Source: Falsiruegeria mediterranea M17
GTDB taxonomy: Bacteria; Pseudomonadota; Alphaproteobacteria; Rhodobacterales; Rhodobacteraceae
DNA: 64,000 bases
Assembly (NCBI RefSeq): GCF_900302455.1
Contig: NZ_ONZG01000011.1
Span: forward strand, 62,001-126,000
Reading direction: 5' to 3'
This document shows positions 57,818-64,000 of this stretch, piece after piece (the first letter of the stretch is position 1; every line of letters begins with the position of its first letter). The notes beneath the pieces were generated by a model that was given only the letters and a program-made list of their open reading frames with translations, was not told the DNA's origin and did no database searches. A program made the position numbers and the translations under genes.

Positions 57818-59011
57818 TTATCTGGCCTTTTGGATCGCCTGTTCGACCAATTGGCATGCGGTGTTCAGGTCAACGGTCACTGGATTGGTCCCAGCCGCAC
57901 TGTCGTGCAGCGATTTTTCCGCAATTCTTTCAACGCAGTCCTCGGGCACACCGATCTCGGCTAAGGATTTCGGGATCTCCAAATCGTCCAAAACGCGCTC
58001 GACCGCTCTAACCAACCCGGCCTGGGTGTCATCGGCAACCCGCATCGCCTCGGACATACGCCGCGCCTTGACCTCCATATCGGTCAAGTTGAATCGCATC
58101 ACCACAGGCAGGATGATCGCATTCGTCAGGCCGTGTTGGGTGTCGTACTCGGCCCCCACCATGTGCGAGATCGCATGCACCATCCCCAGCCCTTTCAAAA
58201 ACGAAATCCCCGCCAGGCATGACCCCACCAGCATCCCACCCCGGGCTGCCATGTTGTCGGGCTCGCGGTAGGCAACAGGCAACCACTGCGAAATCAGGGC
58301 CAACGCTTCCAAGGCCAGGCCATCGCACAGCGGATGAAATTCAGGCACGCAATAGGCCTCGATCGCGTGGGTCATGGCATCGACCCCGGTCCAGGCGGTC
58401 AAATGCGGCGGCAAACCAACCGTCAAAGCCGGGTCCAACAAGGCCAGCGCCGGTTTCAAGTCGGGGTGCCAGATGCAGAACTTCATGCCCTTGTCGACAT
58501 GCGTAACCATCGCGGTGCTCTCGGTCTCGGCCCCAGTTCCGGCGGTTGTCGGAATGGTGATCAACGTTGGAAAGGGGTGATCAGTGGGCACATCCGGTAC
58601 GGGCTGTTCAAATTCGAACGCCCAAAGATCAATGTCATTGTTCGCGGTCAGGCAAATCGCCTTGCCGCCATCCATCGCGCTGCCGCCGCCGATGGCGATG
58701 ATGGCGTCATGTTGCCCAGTGCGAAAGACATTACGCCCCGCGCCGATCTCGTCATCACGGGGGTTGGGAGAGACCTCGGAGAATACCTGGCTCTCTAGAC
58801 CAGCAACAGAAAGGTATTCACCCAATTCCGCAATGAACGGCAGGTTGCGACTGCCCCGGTCCGTCACGATCAACGGGTTGCTTACGCCCAGCGCGGCGCA
58901 ACGTGCACCGATTTCGGCAAGACGCCCAGGTCCATAGGCGATTGGAACGGGAAACGTCCAATCATGCGGCTGCAGCAGTCTGTCTTGGTCAATTCCCGCC
59001 GAGTTCCCCAT
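57818..59011 (-). CDS. Iron-containing alcohol dehydrogenase
   Basis: A protein of 397 aa of the Fe-ADH (type III) family. NAD-binding IIAIGGGSAMDGGKAI, TLITIPTTAGTGAETESTAMV; metal ligands Asp and His in AWTGVDAMTHAIEAY and two His in GLGMVHAISHMVGAEYDTQHGLTNAI. It reduces or oxidises short-chain alcohols or aldehydes (FucO or lactaldehyde/glycolaldehyde-like). It lies 63 bases after glcF in the same direction, so it may serve glycolate/glycolaldehyde metabolism; substrate not known. Confidence 0.9.
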   Translation of the reverse strand: MGNSAGIDQDRLLQPHDWTFPVPIAYGPGRLAEIGARCAALGVSNPLIVTDRGSRNLPFIAELGEYLSVAGLESQVFSEVSPNPRDDEIGAGRNVFRTGQHDAIIAIGGGSAMDGGKAICLTANNDIDLWAFEFEQPVPDVPTDHPFPTLITIPTTAGTGAETESTAMVTHVDKGMKFCIWHPDLKPALALLDPALTVGLPPHLTAWTGVDAMTHAIEAYCVPEFHPLCDGLALEALALISQWLPVAYREPDNMAARGGMLVGSCLAGISFLKGLGMVHAISHMVGAEYDTQHGLTNAIILPVVMRFNLTDMEVKARRMSEAMRVADDTQAGLVRAVERVLDDLEIPKSLAEIGVPEDCVERIAEKSLHDSAAGTNPVTVDLNTACQLVEQAIQKAR

Positions 59012-59074
59012 CTGCGCCTCACTTTGTTACGAGCTGTTGCCGGGCACCCTAGCAGCCCAGCAGAGCACGGCAAG

Positions 59075-60397
59075 TCAGCGCAAGATCGGCACTTCGGGCA
59101 CACGTTTGCCCGGCGCGTTCAGTGCAGGCGGTTGCGGCCCTCCGGTCGCCCAATCCAGCAGCTCAACGGTATGCATAATCGGCACCTCAGTCCCCGAGCC
59201 GATCTGCATCATGCAGCCGATGTTCCCAGCTGCGATCAGGTCTGGTTTCTTGGCTTCCAACGTCCGTACTTTGCGCGCTTTGAGCTTCCCCGATATCTCG
59301 GGCTGCATCAGGTTGTATGTCCCTGCACTGCCGCAACACAGATGCGAATCCGCAGGCTCCACCACTTTGAACCCGGCCCGCTTGAGCAAGGTCTTGGGAT
59401 GCGTCTTGATCTGTTGCCCGTGCTGCAGCGAACATGCAGCGTGATAGGCCACAATCAACCCTTTGTCGTCGCCTTCGGGCATGTCCAGCTGCATAAGCAA
59501 CTCGCTGATGTCCATCGCTATCCCCGACACCCGTGCCGCATCTTCGGCCAGGAGGTCATTGCGGAACATATGGCCGTAATCCTTGACCGTGGTGCCGCAA
59601 CCCGAGGTGTTGATAACAATCGCATCCAGCCCCTTGCCATCCATCTCAGCCACCCAGGCGTGAATGTTCTTGGCTGCGGTCTTATGGCTCTCAGCCGTCT
59701 TGCCCATGTGATGGGTCAACGCCCCACAACACCCCGCACCCTCGGCCACCACAACCTCACACCCCAACCGGGTCAGCAGCCGGATCGTGGCATCGTTGAT
59801 GTCAGTGTTCAGCGCCTTTTGCGCACAGCCCGTCATCAGAGCGACTCGCTTCTTGCGCGGTACCACAGGAGCAAAACTCTGCGGATCGTCATTGCGACTG
59901 ACCGGCGGGATATGTTTGGGCGCCATGTCCAGCATCGCCCGCAACCGCGCATCCGGCATCAGAAACTTGAATGGCCGCCCGATCTTGGCCCCCAAAAGGG
60001 CCAGCCGGAATCGCGTGGGATACGGCAGGATCTGCGCCAACACCCGCCGCAACACCCGGTCCGACAGGGGCCGTTTGTAATTGTCCTCGATGTATTCCCG
60101 CGCGTGATCCACCAGATGCATGTAATGCACACCCGACGGGCAGGTGCTCATACACGCCAGGCACGACAGGCAGCGGTCCACATGTTTGACCACCTTCTCA
60201 TCCGGCACGCGGTTGTTTTCCAACATATCCTTGATCAGGTAAATCCGCCCGCGCGGGCTGTCCAACTCATCCCCCAGCACCTGATAGGTGGGGCACGTCG
60301 CCGTACAAAACCCGCAGTGCACACAAGACCGCAAGATCTCGTTCGACCGTTGGATCGCCGGGTCTTTCAGCTGCTCTGGTGTAAATGTCGTCTGCAT
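59075..60397 (-). CDS. glcF: Glycolate oxidase iron-sulfur subunit GlcF
   Basis: A protein of 440 aa with two ferredoxin-type 4Fe-4S motifs near the N-terminus (CVHCGFCTATCPTY and CLSCLACMSTCPSG) and the two CCG-domain repeats (GAGCCGALTHHMG, DSHLCCGSAGTYNLMQPE). It transfers electrons from the glycolate-oxidising subunits to the quinone pool. It starts 3 bases after the glcE stop codon. Confidence 0.95.
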   Translation of the reverse strand: MQTTFTPEQLKDPAIQRSNEILRSCVHCGFCTATCPTYQVLGDELDSPRGRIYLIKDMLENNRVPDEKVVKHVDRCLSCLACMSTCPSGVHYMHLVDHAREYIEDNYKRPLSDRVLRRVLAQILPYPTRFRLALLGAKIGRPFKFLMPDARLRAMLDMAPKHIPPVSRNDDPQSFAPVVPRKKRVALMTGCAQKALNTDINDATIRLLTRLGCEVVVAEGAGCCGALTHHMGKTAESHKTAAKNIHAWVAEMDGKGLDAIVINTSGCGTTVKDYGHMFRNDLLAEDAARVSGIAMDISELLMQLDMPEGDDKGLIVAYHAACSLQHGQQIKTHPKTLLKRAGFKVVEPADSHLCCGSAGTYNLMQPEISGKLKARKVRTLEAKKPDLIAAGNIGCMMQIGSGTEVPIMHTVELLDWATGGPQPPALNAPGKRVPEVPILR

Positions 60398-60400
60398 GTC

Positions 60401-61486
60401 TTACCCCATCAGTCCCGGATTAAAGAACCCGCGTGGATCGAACCGCTGTCGCAACTGTGCGCTGATCAAAGCAACCGGTGCGGGCTCGGGCTGAAACTTC
60501 GCCTGCCCTGTCCCTCGCACCAGCGTCATATGCCCCGACACATCACCCATTTTCGCGCGCAGGTCCGTGCCCACAAGCACCCGTGCCCAGATTAGCCCGC
60601 CTCCCCAGTCAAACAGCAGGCCATCCGCCCCTAACTGCTCGGCCAACCTAGGCGCATCCGAAGGCTTGACCGAAATCCGCCACACATCGCCGTCCTGACC
60701 ATGAAATGCCGTCACATCGCGAATGCCACGCCACAATCCGGCACTGTCATCCGCCATGCTTACGGAACCAAAGCCGCCTACAACACCGCGCAGCTGCTCA
60801 ACCCGATAGGCGACCGACCCAGCAAACCCCTCGATCCGCAGCAGAACATGACCGGCATCCGGATCATAAGCCGCCCCCGACACCTCGAACGGAGAGCCCA
60901 GCGCCGCGGACATCGCCTCAACCGCCTGAGCCGCCCCATCAACAGCAACCAACACCGTCTCTTCATCCTCGGCCAGCGGCAGCACCTTCAACGACACCTC
61001 GGTCAACACACCCAGAGTACCCCAGGACCCCGCCATCAGCTTGACCAGATCATAGCCGGTGACATTCTTCATCACCCGCCCGCCATTCTTGATCACCTGC
61101 CCCAGGCCATCGACGTACCGCACCCCCAACAGGAAATCGCGACAGGCCCCCGCCTGGACCCGGCGCGGGCCCGACACATTGGCGGCCACAACCCCACCAA
61201 TCGTCGGCTCACCCGTCGTCCCCAACAGTCCGCGATGATCCATCGGCTCAAACGCCAGCCGTTGCCCTTCGACGGCGAGAGCCGCTTCGATGTCAGCCAC
61301 GGGTGTGCCGACCTTCGCCACCAGTGTCAAAGCGCCCGGTTCATATAGCTCAATGCCGCTCAACCCTACCACACTCAACTCGGCTCCTCGCCCGGCAACA
61401 CCGCGCGTGCCGCCGCCCACAATCCGCACAGGCTCACTCAATCCGGCCACGATCTCGGCCAATTGGCCCTCGGTCTCTGGTCTCAT
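60401..61486 (-). CDS. glcE: Glycolate oxidase FAD-binding subunit GlcE
   Basis: A protein of 361 aa with the FAD-binding PCMH domain (VRIVGGGTRGVAGRG, LSVVGLSGIELYEPGALTLVAKVGTPVADIEAAL, LLGTTGEPTIGGVVAANVSGPRRVQAG). It is the second flavin subunit of glycolate dehydrogenase with GlcD and GlcF. The 58-base gap to glcD contains a G5/C5 hairpin. Confidence 0.94.
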   Translation of the reverse strand: MRPETEGQLAEIVAGLSEPVRIVGGGTRGVAGRGAELSVVGLSGIELYEPGALTLVAKVGTPVADIEAALAVEGQRLAFEPMDHRGLLGTTGEPTIGGVVAANVSGPRRVQAGACRDFLLGVRYVDGLGQVIKNGGRVMKNVTGYDLVKLMAGSWGTLGVLTEVSLKVLPLAEDEETVLVAVDGAAQAVEAMSAALGSPFEVSGAAYDPDAGHVLLRIEGFAGSVAYRVEQLRGVVGGFGSVSMADDSAGLWRGIRDVTAFHGQDGDVWRISVKPSDAPRLAEQLGADGLLFDWGGGLIWARVLVGTDLRAKMGDVSGHMTLVRGTGQAKFQPEPAPVALISAQLRQRFDPRGFFNPGLMG

Positions 61487-61516
61487 TTCATCTTTTCCAA
61501 AATACTCTGGGGGTTT

Positions 61517-61531
61517 GGGGGAAAAGCCCCC
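61517..61531. repeat. G5/C5 hairpin between glcD and glcE
   Basis: GGGGG (61517-61521) and CCCCC (61527-61531) form a 5-bp stem with loop AAAAG in the glcD-glcE gap. It may tune the expression ratio of the subunits or be a common intergenic motif of this group. Confidence 0.45.
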
Positions 61532-61544
61532 ATTAACACCTTGA

Positions 61545-62993
61545 TTACTCAGCCGCGATTTTCGCCTCGCGCCGCGTTTCCGTCACAGACAGGGGGAACA
61601 CCTTCGCCGGGTTGAGCAGCCAGGCCGGATCGAACACATCCTTCACCGCCATCTGCGCTTCCAGATCTTCGGCCGTGTACTGATGCAGCATCAGATCGCG
61701 CTTTTCGACGCCTACCCCATGCTCGCCGGTCAGACAGCCGCCCGCATCGACACAAAGCTTCAAGATCTCTGCGCCGAACTCTTCGCACAGTTCCAGATCA
61801 CCCGGCTTGTTCGCATCAAACAGGATCAGAGGGTGCATGTTGCCGTCGCCCGCGTGGAAAACGTTGCCCACCGGCAAGCCATACTGTTCGCTCAGTTCGC
61901 CAATCCGACGCAAAACCATGGGCAGCGACGACACCGGGATGGTACCATCCAGACACATGTAATCGTTCATTTGCCCCATAGCGCCAAAGGCTGATTTGCG
62001 GCCCAACCAGATCTTGGCACTTTCGTCCGCAGACTGGCTTTCACGCAGCTCGACCGGGTTGTGGCGCTTGGCAATCTCAACAATTTTGCCCAGCTGATAG
62101 TCGATCTCGGCCTCAGAGCCCTCGACCTCGACAATCAACAAGGCGTGACAATCGGGATAACCCGCCTTGGAAAAGTTCTCACAGGCCTTGATGCACAGCG
62201 TATCCATAAACTCGATCGCCACCGGCAGGATGCCCGACTTGATGATGTCGCTGACGCAATGACCCGCGATCTCGTTGTCATCGAACGCGATCAACACCGG
62301 ACGCGCACCTTCGGGCTTTCGCAGAATCCGTAAGGTGGCCTCGGTCACGACACCCAACTGCCCCTCGGACCCGCAAATGACACCCAGCAGATCCAAACCG
62401 CCCGCATCCAGATGCGCGCCACCGATTTCAACCACGGTGCCGTCCATCATCACCATGGTCACACCCAGCAGGTTGTTGGTGGTCACGCCGTATTTCAGGC
62501 AATGCGCGCCACCCGAGTTCATCGCCACATTCCCCGCAATCGCACAGGCCAGCTGCGACGAGGGATCGGGGGCGTAAAAGAAATCCTCTTCTTCAACTGC
62601 GCCGGTCACGCTCAGATTGGTACGCCCTGACTGCACCCGGATGATGCGGTTGGCATAGTCGGTTTCCAGAACGTCATTCATCCGCGCCACGCCCAGGATC
62701 ACACTATCCGCCGTCGGCAACGCCCCTCCGGCCAGCGAGGTGCCCGAGCCACGCGGCACCACAGGCACGCCTTCTTCGTGGCAGATGCGCAGCACGTCCG
62801 ATACCTCTTGGGTCGAGGCCGGAAGCACCGCCAACATCGGCGGGCATTTGTAGGCCGTCAGCGCATCGCACTCATAGGCGCGCGTCTCTGCCTCGTCATG
62901 AATGACAGCGTCTTCTGGCAACACACGTTGCAGACGCTCGACCAACCTTGCCTTGCGCGCCAAAACGGCCGCGTTGGGTGTGGGCATTTCCAT
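61545..62993 (-). CDS. glcD: Glycolate oxidase subunit GlcD
   Basis: A protein of 482 aa, a flavin-dependent glycolate/lactate dehydrogenase. PCMH FAD domain with PRGSGTSLAGGALPTADSVIL, VQSGRTNLSVTGAV, FYAPDPSSQLACAIAGNVAMNSGGAHCLKYG, and the FAD-oxidase C-terminal domain (VGNVFHAGDGNMHPLILFD, LTGEHGVGVEKRDLM). The ATG at 62993 has GGAGG 6 bases upstream; a long upstream reading frame in the promoter is not credible. It begins the operon glcD-glcE-glcF, probably with the iron alcohol dehydrogenase. Confidence 0.95.
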   Translation of the reverse strand: MEMPTPNAAVLARKARLVERLQRVLPEDAVIHDEAETRAYECDALTAYKCPPMLAVLPASTQEVSDVLRICHEEGVPVVPRGSGTSLAGGALPTADSVILGVARMNDVLETDYANRIIRVQSGRTNLSVTGAVEEEDFFYAPDPSSQLACAIAGNVAMNSGGAHCLKYGVTTNNLLGVTMVMMDGTVVEIGGAHLDAGGLDLLGVICGSEGQLGVVTEATLRILRKPEGARPVLIAFDDNEIAGHCVSDIIKSGILPVAIEFMDTLCIKACENFSKAGYPDCHALLIVEVEGSEAEIDYQLGKIVEIAKRHNPVELRESQSADESAKIWLGRKSAFGAMGQMNDYMCLDGTIPVSSLPMVLRRIGELSEQYGLPVGNVFHAGDGNMHPLILFDANKPGDLELCEEFGAEILKLCVDAGGCLTGEHGVGVEKRDLMLHQYTAEDLEAQMAVKDVFDPAWLLNPAKVFPLSVTETRREAKIAAE

Positions 62994-63007
62994 ACGGGAT
63001 CCTCCAG

Positions 63008-63063
63008 TTGGTAAAATAATATTACCAATTTTACGATCTGGCAAGCCCAACTGGTAAATCGTA
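63008..63063. promoter_or_regulatory. Operator region upstream of glcD
   Basis: TTGGTAA (63008-63014) and TTACCAA (63022-63028) are perfect 7-bp inverted arms, and a further TGGTAA is at 63052-63057; TACGAT (63032-63037) and ATCGTA (63058-63063) form another pair. TTGGT/ACCAA half-sites are typical of GntR/FadR-family regulators such as GlcC, PdhR and LldR. The gap is divergent with the DUF599 gene; no regulator gene is near. Confidence 0.6.
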
Positions 63064-63073
63064 GAGTGCGGGC

Positions 63074-63784
63074 ATGACCTGGATCGACCGCGCCTTGTTG
63101 TTTTCACCGCTGGATTATGTGGCGGTGACCTGCCTGATTGCCGGATGGCTCTGGATCGGGTGGCGGATTGAAAACCCTGCGCCAAACAAACCTTCGGTCT
63201 CGGCGTTGATGGACGAGTTTCGCCACGACTGGATGACCCAAATGATCACCCGACAGCCGCGCGTATTCGATGCCCAGCTGGTTGGGAACATGCGTCAAAG
63301 CACAACGTTTTTTGCTTCCACTTCGATGATCGCAATCGGGGGTGGACTGGCCTTGTTCGGCAACACGGAGAGGCTGGCCGGTGTCGCGGAAGACCTTGCC
63401 ATCGGTAGCGCACCCGCAATGGTTTGGGAGATCAAGATCCTGATCGTAATACTTCTTTTATCAAATGCGTTTCTGAAATTCGTCTGGTCCCACCGCCTGT
63501 TTGGCTATTGTGCCGTACTGATGGCCGCCGTGCCCAACGACCCCGATGACCCGCATTGCGCGCCTCGTGCCTCACAGTCGGCCGAGATTTCAATTACCGC
63601 CGCGCGTAGCTTCAATAAGGCGCTCAGAACAATCTATTTCGCGCTCGCCTCGACCGCATGGATGCTCGGGCCCGTGCCCCTTCTCTTGGCCACCGCCGTC
63701 ACGCTCGCGATCCTCTATCGGCGCGAGTTTGCCTCGCATTCGCGCAGGGTTTTGCTGAAGCTCCCTCCGAACACAGAGTCGTGA
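63074..63784 (+). CDS. DUF599 family membrane protein
   Basis: A protein of 236 aa with four or five membrane helices (YVAVTCLIAGWLWIGWRI, SMIAIGGGLALFG, IKILIVILLLSNAFLKFVWSHRLFGYCAVL, IYFALASTAWMLGPVPLLLATAVTLAI) and the conserved MDEFRHDWMTQMITRQPRVFDAQLVGNMRQSTTFFAST of DUF599. The function is unknown. It is divergent from glcD. Confidence 0.88.
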   Translation: MTWIDRALLFSPLDYVAVTCLIAGWLWIGWRIENPAPNKPSVSALMDEFRHDWMTQMITRQPRVFDAQLVGNMRQSTTFFASTSMIAIGGGLALFGNTERLAGVAEDLAIGSAPAMVWEIKILIVILLLSNAFLKFVWSHRLFGYCAVLMAAVPNDPDDPHCAPRASQSAEISITAARSFNKALRTIYFALASTAWMLGPVPLLLATAVTLAILYRREFASHSRRVLLKLPPNTES

Positions 63785-63820
63785 CCTGAACCCTCATCGA
63801 ATTCACGATAGGCTCCGCTC

Positions 63821-64000
63821 ATGAGATACCTGATCCCCTTCCTGTTCCTCGCCGCCCCTGCGCTGGCCGACGCCCCACTGATCGAAAAAGCCACTGCCCG
63901 CGCCAGCGGCGACACCTGGCGATTCGACGTCACCATCCGCCACCCGGACACCGGTTGGGATCACTACGCCGATGGCTGGCAGGTGCTGGACATGCAGGGC
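63821..64000 (+). CDS. Exported hypothetical protein, N-terminal part
   Basis: The gene is cut by the right window edge; 60 residues are visible. It has a signal peptide (MRYLIPFLFLAAPALA) and then DAPLIEKATARASGDTWRFDVTIRHPDTGWDHYADGW, a pattern seen in small periplasmic proteins of Rhodobacteraceae. No family can be assigned with certainty. It lies 36 bases after the DUF599 gene. Confidence 0.7.
   Translation, partial: MRYLIPFLFLAAPALADAPLIEKATARASGDTWRFDVTIRHPDTGWDHYADGWQVLDMQG

Noticed and set aside
58964-60595. A 543-codon plus-strand frame opposite glcF
   Set aside because: It is the antisense of glcF, whose 4Fe-4S motifs are clear; the product is rich in His, Arg and Pro and has no family features.
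62994-63185. A 64-residue N-terminal extension of GlcD
   Set aside because: It would cross the operator region, is Arg/Ser-rich, and a strong ribosome site precedes the ATG at 62993.
1-64000. tRNA, rRNA, CRISPR array, insertion sequence or prophage
   Set aside because: No gap shows cloverleaf pairing with conserved loops, no regular direct repeats with spacers, and no transposase or integrase frame was seen.

Overview
The window reads as chromosomal DNA of an alphaproteobacterium of the Rhodobacteraceae, most likely the Roseobacter group. The grounds are high GC with GC-rich third codon positions, dense gene packing with many ATGA start/stop overlaps, and a gene set typical of that group: a non-pyrrolysine MttB-like methyltransferase, DUF1523 and DUF6638-like proteins, many small dehydrogenase and acetyltransferase genes, and a glcDEF operon. 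I saw no rRNA, tRNA, CRISPR array, integrase or transposase.

Layout. 1-8.2 kb: the end of an MttB-like gene, a DUF4399 protein, a NIPSNAP/ArsR divergent pair, a LysR regulator, then a minus-strand operon (CinA-like, GNAT, AhpD-like, OmpA, PPOX flavoprotein). 8.2-18 kb: a TetR/SDR divergent pair with two identical operators, then housekeeping genes (sfsA, map, rsmD, a ferredoxin-reductase-like flavoprotein, peroxiredoxin, pterin dehydratase, GDPD, RidA). 18-26.5 kb: mlaA-mlaC, a class A PBP, glnK-amtB, a patatin lipoprotein, an aspartate/aromatic aminotransferase and sseA. 27.4-29.3 kb: a plausible metal operon (His-rich protein, HupE/UreJ, membrane anchor) behind a promoter holding a perfect C6-A-G6 palindrome. 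29.3-34 kb: a LuxR-HTH/alpha-beta hydrolase fusion, smpB, two related small membrane proteins, a LysR regulator and a methyltransferase. 34-36.5 kb: a divergent sulfotransferase/GT14 glycosyltransferase pair.

37.2-45.3 kb is the most interesting region: a nine-gene same-strand cluster without an assigned function. It encodes a long coiled-coil protein, a 372-aa protein, an AAA+ ATPase with complete Walker motifs, a DUF6638-like protein, a DUF1523 protein and four further membrane proteins, mostly joined by overlapping or touching start/stop codons.

45.6-51.2 kb is a probable guanidino-compound region: a glycine-amidinotransferase-like enzyme, an enamidase-like amidohydrolase, a creatinase and a GabD-type semialdehyde dehydrogenase. 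A shared AGGCGA-N5-TCGCCAGAG element lies upstream of the amidinotransferase and the creatinase. 51-57.7 kb: a globin, an exported phytase-like protein with a possible Pho box, a short ATPase-only Hsp70, an Hsp20 with a sigma-32 promoter and a ROSE-like thermometer, and twin trypsin-like proteases sharing a C-terminal motif. 57.8-64 kb: an iron alcohol dehydrogenase, glcF-glcE-glcD behind TGGTAA operator half-sites, a DUF599 protein, and an exported protein cut by the window edge.

Functions are assigned from sequence motifs and recalled family resemblance; no database search was run.
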